15,723 bases of DNA from Bulleidia sp. (GTDB lineage Bacteria > Bacillota_I > Bacilli_A > Erysipelotrichales > Erysipelotrichaceae): contig JAEDEK010000034.1 in assembly GCA_016293365.1 (NCBI GenBank), positions 1 to 15,723 on the forward strand, given 5' to 3'. Of this stretch, positions 1-6,453 are shown one piece after another (the first letter of the stretch is position 1; each line of letters starts with the position of its first letter). The notes under the pieces were generated by a model that worked only from the letters and a program-made list of their open reading frames with translations, was not told the DNA's origin and made no database searches. The position numbers and the translations under genes are program-made.

Positions 1-12
1 TGAAATACGACA

Positions 13-50
13 TTAAGAAAACAGAAGTCAAATGATTAAAGTTTTCTTAA
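13..50. repeat. Perfect 10-bp inverted repeat at the left edge
   Basis: The arm TTAAGAAAAC (13-22) is repeated in inverted form as GTTTTCTTAA (41-50), with an 18-nt spacer. No thymine run follows the second arm on the plus strand, so it is not an obvious plus-strand terminator. It lies downstream of the glycosyltransferase terminator and could be an operator or a weak hairpin belonging to a gene outside the window. The repeat is read directly from the sequence; its function is unknown. Confidence 0.45.
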
Positions 51-61
51 GCCAAAAGAAA

Positions 62-86
62 GATGACATGGATATTTCATGTCATC
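62..86 (-). terminator. Rho-independent terminator of the glycosyltransferase gene
   Basis: The arms GATGACATG (62-70) and CATGTCATC (78-86) form a perfect 9-bp stem with a 7-nt loop. On the minus strand the stem is followed by TTTCTTTT. The hairpin overlaps the stop codon of the minus-strand glycosyltransferase (85-87), so it ends that transcript at once. The stem is moderate in GC and the T-run is interrupted by one C, so efficiency is uncertain. Confidence 0.75.
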
Positions 87-1389
87 AGTAGTTCAATGTC
101 TTTCTCTGTGCTGCCAGCTGAGAAGTGGAATAATGTTGAATCGGCTTCCACGTAACCTTGGTAAACAGCGCCTGGATTGTGATTGGAATATATGTCAGCA
201 TGTACATCGGGAAAATCCAGATATATTTCAGCTTATCTCTGTTTGCTGTAGGAATACGATCCCACTCACTGGCTACCGTTAATGACGCCAGGATCACCAT
301 GGTCTGCCATGTTCCAAGTAACATATTGCACAACAGTGAAATCATGTCCTGCTGAAACAGCAGTCTGACATAATATGGCATATACAGTGAACCAGCCAGC
401 ACAAATAAAGCCATACCGGCAAACCCGACTGTCAGAAGTGTACATGGAAGACATGTCATCATGACATCATACACACCGATTTTTCTTCTGATTCCCTGAA
501 CAGTAAACAGCGCTTTTGCAAGCGTCCCTAGATACTTGAGATCAATCTGATAGAATCCCTTAGCCCATCTGAGTCTCTGGTTCCATGACTGCTTCATTGT
601 GGAAGGCTGTTCATCATACAGGATGGCAGAATCCACATAGCCGATCCGATATCCCTGTAATGTGGAATCGACAGAAAACTGAATATCTTCTGTCAGGAAA
701 TAGAATGGCCAGCCATTATTGTTTTTCATGACATGTTCAGACACAACAAATCCGGTTCCGGAAATCATGCATTGTGCACCAATCATATCTCTGACATAGT
801 TGAGATGTCTTGCTTCATGCATGAACCAGATGGAATAGGCTGCAGACAGCCAGTTTGTCGAGAAATTCTTGGAATTCCGATATGTCGTCAAAGCATCATA
901 GCCACCGGTTGCCCACTTCTTATTGACTTCCATCAGGAAATCCGGATCTACCAGATTATCCGCATCAAAGACAACATAGGCATCATAGTAATCATGTCCT
1001 TTGTGGGAAATGATTTCATGGTACAGATCATGCAGCGCATAACCCTTTCCCTTTTTTACGTTGTTAAAACGTTCCACAACAATGGCTCCATGCTTTCGGG
1101 ATACTTCCGCTGTTTCATCGGTACAGTTATCCGCAATGACATAGATATCAAACAGGTTTCGTGGATAATGCATGTTATTCAGAGAATCCAGAAGTTCAAA
1201 GATGACTCCTTCTTCATTTCTTGCACTGATCATTATCGCAAATCTGTTTTTCTGATCTGTATCAGGTAATGGTTTTACTTTACGATGAATCATACTAATC
1301 AGGACATAGATCATCTGATAGCCATATACGATAATCAGTGCAGTAAAGATTACTGCCGCAAACAGATTGAACATATTCAGAAATGCCAT
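85..1389 (-). CDS. Membrane-anchored family 2 glycosyltransferase (processive synthase type)
   Basis: This 434-residue protein is an inverting GT-A glycosyltransferase that probably builds or extends a polysaccharide from a nucleotide sugar at the cytoplasmic face of the membrane. A transmembrane helix at about residues 8-32 precedes the catalytic domain. Visible motifs are ISARNEE (55-60), the DNCTD region (87-91), the metal-binding DAD (142-144), the TED acceptor-side motif (233-235) and QRLRW (271-275). The QxxRW box marks the processive cellulose, chitin and hyaluronan synthase-like branch. Three further membrane segments are likely at about 310-335, 350-373 and 388-408. The start is supported by AAAGGGG about nine bases upstream of the ATG. 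The gene stands alone, with no polymerase, flippase or deacetylase beside it, so the sugar and product cannot be read from context. The family call is secure; the substrate is unknown. Confidence 0.9.
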   Translation of the reverse strand: MAFLNMFNLFAAVIFTALIIVYGYQMIYVLISMIHRKVKPLPDTDQKNRFAIMISARNEEGVIFELLDSLNNMHYPRNLFDIYVIADNCTDETAEVSRKHGAIVVERFNNVKKGKGYALHDLYHEIISHKGHDYYDAYVVFDADNLVDPDFLMEVNKKWATGGYDALTTYRNSKNFSTNWLSAAYSIWFMHEARHLNYVRDMIGAQCMISGTGFVVSEHVMKNNNGWPFYFLTEDIQFSVDSTLQGYRIGYVDSAILYDEQPSTMKQSWNQRLRWAKGFYQIDLKYLGTLAKALFTVQGIRRKIGVYDVMMTCLPCTLLTVGFAGMALFVLAGSLYMPYYVRLLFQQDMISLLCNMLLGTWQTMVILASLTVASEWDRIPTANRDKLKYIWIFPMYMLTYIPITIQALFTKVTWKPIQHYSTSQLAAQRKTLNY

Positions 1390-1425
1390 TCCGCGATTCC
1401 CCTTTCTTTTCTTACATCGCCTATC

Positions 1426-1453
1426 AGTTTACCCCAACAGTTTTTTCCGTCAA
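1426..1453 (-). promoter_or_regulatory. Candidate sigma-A promoter of the glycosyltransferase gene
   Basis: On the minus strand TTGACG (1453-1448) is followed after 16 nt by TAAACT (1431-1426). The -35 matches 5 of 6 consensus bases and the -10 matches 4 of 6. It lies about 40 bp upstream of the start codon, in the 119-bp gap between this gene and the nucleoside kinase. I see no strong terminator for the kinase in that gap, so readthrough from upstream is also possible. Confidence 0.4.
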
Positions 1454-1508
1454 GCATGAAATCGCTTACTTAAGGAAATACTAAGAAAAGATCAGAATGT
1501 ATTCATTT

Positions 1509-3164
1509 TTACTTCACAAGAATACTTCCACCAATGAATTCACGCAGGATGGAATTGCTTAACACTGCATGATCATCCTGTGCCTCATTAAAGTACTGCA
1601 GGAAGGTCAGAATACGCTGTGCTTCAGCAAAAGCCGGATCACCCAGATCAATGGACTGCAGTAAAGGTGTAGCATAGTGTTTCAACACCGCAACTTCATA
1701 GGTACATTGGGTATTGAAGAATACATCCGCATGCCCACAATATGGAAAAATATTCTTTTCTTCTCCTGCCCGTACATTATGCCAGGAAAGAATCGTATCA
1801 GAAGGACTGTTTCCGCGTGTCCGATAATCCCGGATCATTCTCCTCAGTATCCGGACGTCACTGGTTGGAATCCGATGATGGCTGTCAATGTTCAAGCTTG
1901 TCAAAGGACTGACGTAAATCTTCAATTTCATGTCTTCATTAAGCATTTCGGTTAAAGCAGGATTCAGCCCATGAATTCCTTCAATGACAATCGGCTGTCC
2001 AGGCCGTACAGATGTAATCCTTTTACCAAAGATTTTCTTTCCCTGTTTGAAATCATAATATGGCAGATCCACCATATCTCCACCCAGCAGCTGTGCCATC
2101 TGGTTTGAAAACAGTTCCGTATCCACTGCACTCAAAGCTTCATAATCAATGTGTTCTCCCTGCACCTTTGGAAGATCCTTTCGATCCACAAAGTAATCAT
2201 CTGTTCCTAGATACAGTGGGTGCATGCCGATAACACGCAGCTGGATACACAGCCTTTTGGCAAACGATGTTTTGCCTGATGAAGAAGGGCCTGCAATCAG
2301 AATAATCCGCTTTTCCTCTTTTTTGATCATTGATGCGATTTCAGCAATCTTTCTTTCATGCAGGGCATCTGAAATCATTGCAACCTCATCAAACTTTTCC
2401 GTATTCACAACTCTGTTCAGCTGACTGACTCCGGATATACCCGTTAATCTGTCCCACTTTGTTTCTTCCGCAAAGGCATTGTATAAAACAGCCTGTGGAC
2501 TGTATGGTGGTACATGACATGGATCATTCATATCCGGAAAACGCAGTAAGATACCATTACGATAACGACGTACTTCAAACAGCTGCAGATCACCTGTAGA
2601 AGGCAATACATGAATTGGACAGTAATCCTTCACTCCTTCCATTTCAATGATATATGCACCACTTACATCAGTTGTACTGTTTACGAGTTCATACACTTCG
2701 GGCAGATCCTTACTGCATACCTGCAGCAATGGTTCCCTTTCCATATATTCTTCTTTGATTTCAATATCTTTTTCTACAAGCAGGTGCATCTGTTTTTCAA
2801 TCCTGTGACAGATTTCATCTGTCGGATTGATTCCGATGATTCTTGTGAAAAGCCCCTTGGACAAAGAATTGCATATCTGCACATCACATCTGCCAACCAC
2901 CTGTTTTACTGCGCATCGATAAAGAAGACTCAGAGAATACTGCAATGACATATTCCCATAGCCATCCTTGACATCTTTCAGAAAGATCGTACAGGAATGA
3001 TCAATCATCTGATCAAGACGTATATACTCCTGATCGCATAAAGCTGCTGCAACCGGTGTGTCCGATGTCACACCATATGTGCGGATGATTTCTTCCAGGT
3101 GCATAGCCTGCTCAATCGTCAGATCAATTGATCTGTTCTGTGGGTTCACAATTGTAATTTTCAT
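1509..3164 (-). CDS. Nucleoside (uridine) kinase-like protein with N-terminal TGS-like region
   Basis: The protein has 551 residues in three parts. Residues 1-65 resemble a TGS/ubiquitin-like fold. Residues 70-225 resemble the threonyl-tRNA synthetase-type second domain found in this family, here with the family signature DYCPIHVLPSTGDLQLF (180-196). Residues 285-500 are a P-loop kinase of the uridine kinase/phosphoribulokinase family. The Walker A is GPSSSGKT (292-299), followed by a TDDYF substrate-site motif (321-325), IEGIHGLN (394-401) and the arginine-rich lid region RILRRMIRDYRTRG (438-451). A bona fide udk is only about 210 residues, so this is the long multidomain relative, whose substrate is not firmly established. 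I see no HxxxH zinc-editing motif in the central part, so tRNA editing activity is unlikely. Its ATG overlaps the acetyltransferase stop by 4 nt (3161-3164), implying translational coupling. Confidence 0.88.
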   Translation of the reverse strand: MKITIVNPQNRSIDLTIEQAMHLEEIIRTYGVTSDTPVAAALCDQEYIRLDQMIDHSCTIFLKDVKDGYGNMSLQYSLSLLYRCAVKQVVGRCDVQICNSLSKGLFTRIIGINPTDEICHRIEKQMHLLVEKDIEIKEEYMEREPLLQVCSKDLPEVYELVNSTTDVSGAYIIEMEGVKDYCPIHVLPSTGDLQLFEVRRYRNGILLRFPDMNDPCHVPPYSPQAVLYNAFAEETKWDRLTGISGVSQLNRVVNTEKFDEVAMISDALHERKIAEIASMIKKEEKRIILIAGPSSSGKTSFAKRLCIQLRVIGMHPLYLGTDDYFVDRKDLPKVQGEHIDYEALSAVDTELFSNQMAQLLGGDMVDLPYYDFKQGKKIFGKRITSVRPGQPIVIEGIHGLNPALTEMLNEDMKLKIYVSPLTSLNIDSHHRIPTSDVRILRRMIRDYRTRGNSPSDTILSWHNVRAGEEKNIFPYCGHADVFFNTQCTYEVAVLKHYATPLLQSIDLGDPAFAEAQRILTFLQYFNEAQDDHAVLSNSILREFIGGSILVK

Positions 3165-3637
3165 AAAACTAGCCTTAGAAACATGTATTCATCTCTGCAT
3201 TCTGTGATCTCAAATCCGTTGTTCAGAAGAATATGCCTGGATGCTTCGTGATCCTGATGTACCCTTGCCCTCAGTATGGTAAACCCATATTGTTTCAGAT
3301 ACGCAGCCACCCCACCGACTGCACGTGTACAGATCTTTTTACCCTGCCGATCAAAACACATCCGATATCCGATTTCAAAGCTGCTGTCCTTCAGATCATA
3401 CAACTCAATCACACCGGAAAACACATCCATCTCATCCATAATCGCCAGACAGATAAATGTCCCTTTTTTCCGTTTATACTGCAATGTTTCAATAACAACA
3501 CGGGCAGCGTCTTCCTTCATACCGCCTTTGAACATCCGTCCAAACACATGTGCATCTTCCTGTCTGAGTTCTCTGATTGTCACACCATTGCAGCTGAAAC
3601 AGTGTTCTTCCTGTAAAAACTGCTGTATTGTCTTCAT
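3161..3637 (-). CDS. GNAT-family N-acetyltransferase
   Basis: This 158-residue protein has the GNAT fold pattern. There is an N-terminal strand with TIRELRQEDA (20-29), a central FSGVIELYDLKD strand pair, then EIGYRMCFDRQGKKICTRA, in which RQGKKI is a degenerate acetyl-CoA pyrophosphate loop. The C-terminal motif ARVHQDHEASRHILLNNGFEI is typical of the RimJ/RimL-like branch. It should transfer an acetyl group to an unknown amine, either a protein N-terminus or a small molecule. It is the first gene of a two-gene operon, with its TGA overlapping the ATG of the nucleoside kinase. AAGGAAA precedes the ATG at suitable spacing. It is divergent from pdxK across only 56 bp. The family is confident; the substrate is unknown. 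Confidence 0.85.
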   Translation of the reverse strand: MKTIQQFLQEEHCFSCNGVTIRELRQEDAHVFGRMFKGGMKEDAARVVIETLQYKRKKGTFICLAIMDEMDVFSGVIELYDLKDSSFEIGYRMCFDRQGKKICTRAVGGVAAYLKQYGFTILRARVHQDHEASRHILLNNGFEITECRDEYMFLRLVL

Positions 3638-3693
3638 GTTTCACATTTCCTTCGTGTATACTACCATGGTACACAAATTATCGGAGAAAAGAA
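3638..3693. promoter_or_regulatory. Divergent promoter region between GNAT gene and pdxK, with palindrome
   Basis: The 56-bp gap must hold the signals for both divergent genes. It contains the perfect 10-bp palindrome TACCATGGTA (3662-3671), flanked by GTGTA (3654-3658) and TACAC (3670-3674). TATACT (3657-3662) is a plausible plus-strand -10 box for pdxK, but I find no convincing -35. GGAG (3683-3686) is the pdxK ribosome binding site. Whether the palindrome binds a regulator is unknown. Confidence 0.4.
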
Positions 3694-4524
3694 ATGAACA
3701 GACTCATTACAATGCAGGATATTTCCTGTATCGGCAAGTGCTCATTAACAACAGCACTTCCTGTCATATCCGCCATGGGCATTGAAGCAGTACCTCTTCC
3801 TACCGCAGTGTTATCTGCACATACGATGTTTCATGATGTCACATTCTGTGATCTGACAGATCAGATTGAACCGATCATGAAACACTGGAAAAAGGAAGAA
3901 CTTTGTTTTGCGGGTATATACACCGGTTATCTAGGTTCATTCAAACAACTGCAGCTGGCAGAAAAACTGTTTGATACGTTTGATGTTTCCGTACGTGTTG
4001 TCGATCCATGCATGGCAGATCATGGAAAGCTGTATACCGGTTTTACAATGGAATTTGCACATGCGATGAGAAATCTTTGCGCCAAGGCAGATTATATCTG
4101 TCCGAATATGAGTGAAGCATGTCTTTTGCTGGATATTCCATACTGCAGCACATATGATGAGGAAACAGTACGCCAAATACTGAGAAAGCTGACAGATATC
4201 GGCTGTAGTTCAGCCCTCATCACAGGCATATCCCTGCAGGAAGGAAAGACAGGTGCCTATGCCTATGACTCAAAGACAAAGGAATACTCCTGTTATCAGA
4301 CAGACATGGAGCCACAGAGTTTCCATGGTACCGGTGACATATGGGCATCCGTATTCACAGGCTGCCTTGTACTGGGAAAATCATCAGATTTTGCGATGAA
4401 AACCGCATGTGAATTTGTCAGAGAGGCAATTCATTTGACACTTGCTGAAGAAAACCACAATAACTATGGCACCAATTTCGAACAGGCACTGCCATATCTG
4501 ATCAGAAACATCCATACGCAATGA
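3694..4524 (+). CDS. pdxK: Pyridoxal/pyridoxamine kinase (PdxK/PdxY type)
   Basis: This 276-residue protein of the ribokinase/PfkB superfamily probably phosphorylates pyridoxal, pyridoxamine or pyridoxine with ATP to salvage vitamin B6 in the cytoplasm. The N-terminus MNRLITMQDISCIGKCS is typical of the family. VVDPCMADHGKLY (102-114) and PNMSEA (137-142) form the nucleotide and substrate regions. FHGTGD (210-215) carries the GTGD anion hole and the catalytic base Asp215. The length is close to the usual 280. I chose the ATG at 3694 because the GGAG at 3683-3686 sits correctly before it and the family N-terminus begins there; an in-frame extension back to 3628 would run across the divergent promoter. 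It is the only long plus-strand gene in the window. A second copy survives as a 3' fragment at 9540-9779. HMP or other sugar/vitamin kinase activity cannot be excluded. Confidence 0.88.
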   Translation: MNRLITMQDISCIGKCSLTTALPVISAMGIEAVPLPTAVLSAHTMFHDVTFCDLTDQIEPIMKHWKKEELCFAGIYTGYLGSFKQLQLAEKLFDTFDVSVRVVDPCMADHGKLYTGFTMEFAHAMRNLCAKADYICPNMSEACLLLDIPYCSTYDEETVRQILRKLTDIGCSSALITGISLQEGKTGAYAYDSKTKEYSCYQTDMEPQSFHGTGDIWASVFTGCLVLGKSSDFAMKTACEFVREAIHLTLAEENHNNYGTNFEQALPYLIRNIHTQ

Positions 4525-4799
4525 AAAAAACAGGGAGAAGAGGATTTTTCTCAACAGACAGAAACACCAGCTCATCCATGGCTTATGCCATTACTAAAGC
4601 TGGTGTTCGTTGGTTTCTGGATTCCTATCCTATGCCTTTTCACTTAATGGCATTGCTTCGTGTCCTTGTCCTTTTGTCAATGACATATTCTGTTAAACAC
4701 CAGCCTTAGAAATCAAGCATACTGAAATCCTTTGTTTCTAGACCTGTCAAGAAACTTTAAAGATTACTTACACAGTTTGCTTGACAAAGCCCTTCTTAA
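4525..4799. other. 275-bp non-coding segment between pdxK and treC with hairpins and a possible mobile-element end
   Basis: No convincing gene lies here. The 62-codon plus-strand frame at 4521-4709 overlaps the pdxK stop (ATGA) but has no recognisable domain, and its DNA is occupied by hairpins. I see no clear terminator for pdxK or for the convergent treC; a weak run of A then T around 4526-4550 may be a decayed pdxK terminator. TGTCAAG (4745-4751) is inverted as CTTGACA (4780-4786). Between them CTTACACAGTTTG recalls the tips of IS256-type elements, but no transposase is present. This could be scar DNA from arrival of the trehalose cassette. Confidence 0.4.
4563..4607. repeat. Nested inverted repeat (two-level hairpin) downstream of pdxK
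   Basis: AACACCAGCT (4563-4572) pairs perfectly with AGCTGGTGTT (4598-4607). Inside the loop ATGGC (4578-4582) pairs with GCCAT (4587-4591), leaving a TTAT tip. The first arm recurs with one change as AACACCAGCC at 4696-4705, a direct repeat 133 bp downstream. No thymine run follows on either strand, so a terminator role is doubtful. The pattern resembles the subterminal hairpins of small mobile elements, but that is inference. Confidence 0.55.
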
Positions 4800-6440
4800 T
4801 TATTTTCTAATATAGGCAATGGATTCATATGGATCTAATTCCATTGTCTTTTGAATATCCTTGTTTGGATAATTTGAAATCAATACTTCATATCCTTCTA
4901 CATCTTCAAGTTCAACTGTTGTTTTCTTTCCGTAGAAGTTATTTAGTACTAAGATCTCTTCTTCATCGTGTACCCTTCTATAGGCATATACACTATCGTG
5001 CTCCATCAACATTGGCACATATTCACCTTCGCTGATTGCTTTGTGAGTTTTTCTCAACTGGATTAGTTTTTGATAGTGATAGAATATTGACTCTTTATCT
5101 TCTAATGCACTTTCTACATTAACTGTAGTGTAATTAGGATTTACGCCGATCCATGGAGTAGCTGTGCTGAATCCTGCATTTATATCTGCGTTCCATTGCA
5201 TAGGTGTACGTGCATTATCACGAGATTTATCCGCTAAGATCTGATAGATTTCTTCTTCAGTTTTTCCTTCACTTTTCATGATCTCAAAATAGTTCATACT
5301 TTCTACATCTCTATATTGCGAAATATCTGTGAAATAAGCATTAGTCATACCAATTTCTTCCCCTTGGTAGATGTATGGCGTGCCTTGCATCATATGTATT
5401 GTAGTTGCCAACATTTTTCCAGATTCTTTTGGATAGTTCTTGTCGTCTCCAAAGCGGGAAAGGCTTCTTGGTTGATCGTGGCAATTCCAGAATAATGCGT
5501 TCCAAGCCTTGTTTTCCTGCATTCCTAATTGCCATTTTACGAATAATTGTTTTAACTCTTGGAAATCGAATGGCATTACTGTCCACTTCTCTTTGTTTTT
5601 GTAGTCAACCTTTAAATGGTGGAAGTTAAATACCATCGATAATTCTTTTTCAGCTTCTCCAGAATACTTTCTGCAGTTTTCGATAGAAGTAGATGACATT
5701 TCACCTACAGTGATGAAATCTCCATTTCCGAATGCCTTGGAATTCATCAATTTTAGATATTCATGCATACGAGATCCATCTGTATAGAATCTTCTACCAT
5801 CACCTTCATAGTCGTTTTCCCATGTTTCAGGTTTTGATATTAAATTCACTACATCAAATCTGAATCCTCGGACCCCTTTATTGATCCAGAAGTTTAAGAT
5901 GTCACACATTTCATTTTGTACATCCTCATTGAACCAGTTCAGATCAGCCTGAGTTGGATCAAACAGGTGTAAATAATACTCATCAAATTCAGGAACGTAT
6001 TCCCATACTGGACCACCAAACTTGCTGACCCAGTTTGTAGGCATTCCACCGTTTACAGGCTTTTTGAAGTAGAAATAGTTTTTATATTTTTCTTCACCAG
6101 CCATAGCTCTTTTGAACCATTCGTGTTCAGTAGAGCAATGATTGAATACCATATCAAACATTAAGTAAATATTTCTTTTTGCGCCTTCAGCAATCAATTC
6201 TTCAAGGTCTTCCATCGTCCCGAAGGCTGGATCGATATTGCGGTAATCCGCAACATCGTATCCATTATCATTTTGAGGTGACACGAAGAATGGACAAATC
6301 CAAAGATAATCAACTCCCAAAGTTTTTAAGTAGTCTAATTTTTCAGTAATTCCCTTGATATCACCGAATCCGTCATTGTCTGAATCATTGAATGATCTTG
6401 GATAAATCTGATATACGACCTTATCTTTGAAATAATTCAT
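4800..6440 (-). CDS. treC: Alpha,alpha-phosphotrehalase (trehalose-6-phosphate hydrolase, GH13)
   Basis: This 546-residue cytoplasmic enzyme should hydrolyse the trehalose-6-phosphate made by TreB to glucose and glucose-6-phosphate. It has the alpha-amylase (beta/alpha)8 barrel motifs: VVYQIYPRSFNDSDNDGFGD near the start, DMVFNH (96-101), GFRFDVVN with nucleophile Asp196, TVGEMS with acid/base Glu247, and NCHDQPR with the transition-state Asp322. The length matches TreA/TreC of Firmicutes. Oligo-1,6-glucosidases share this architecture; the adjacent TreB and TreR and the close fit to the phosphotrehalase pattern decide the call. It follows treB after 13 nt, so the two form one operon. Its ribosome binding site (AGAAGTAGAAAAACA) is weak, which suggests coupling to treB translation. 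No clear terminator follows. Confidence 0.93.
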   Translation of the reverse strand: MNYFKDKVVYQIYPRSFNDSDNDGFGDIKGITEKLDYLKTLGVDYLWICPFFVSPQNDNGYDVADYRNIDPAFGTMEDLEELIAEGAKRNIYLMFDMVFNHCSTEHEWFKRAMAGEEKYKNYFYFKKPVNGGMPTNWVSKFGGPVWEYVPEFDEYYLHLFDPTQADLNWFNEDVQNEMCDILNFWINKGVRGFRFDVVNLISKPETWENDYEGDGRRFYTDGSRMHEYLKLMNSKAFGNGDFITVGEMSSTSIENCRKYSGEAEKELSMVFNFHHLKVDYKNKEKWTVMPFDFQELKQLFVKWQLGMQENKAWNALFWNCHDQPRSLSRFGDDKNYPKESGKMLATTIHMMQGTPYIYQGEEIGMTNAYFTDISQYRDVESMNYFEIMKSEGKTEEEIYQILADKSRDNARTPMQWNADINAGFSTATPWIGVNPNYTTVNVESALEDKESIFYHYQKLIQLRKTHKAISEGEYVPMLMEHDSVYAYRRVHDEEEILVLNNFYGKKTTVELEDVEGYEVLISNYPNKDIQKTMELDPYESIAYIRK

Positions 6441-6453
6441 TGTTTTTCTACTT

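Noticed and set aside
733..1269. A 178-codon plus-strand frame
   Set aside because: It is antisense to the glycosyltransferase catalytic domain, whose motifs are all present on the minus strand.
4521..4709. A 62-codon plus-strand frame whose ATG overlaps the pdxK stop codon
   Set aside because: It has no recognisable domain, its DNA is made of hairpin repeats, and the overlap alone is weak evidence. It lies in a probable junction region, so chance is the simpler explanation.
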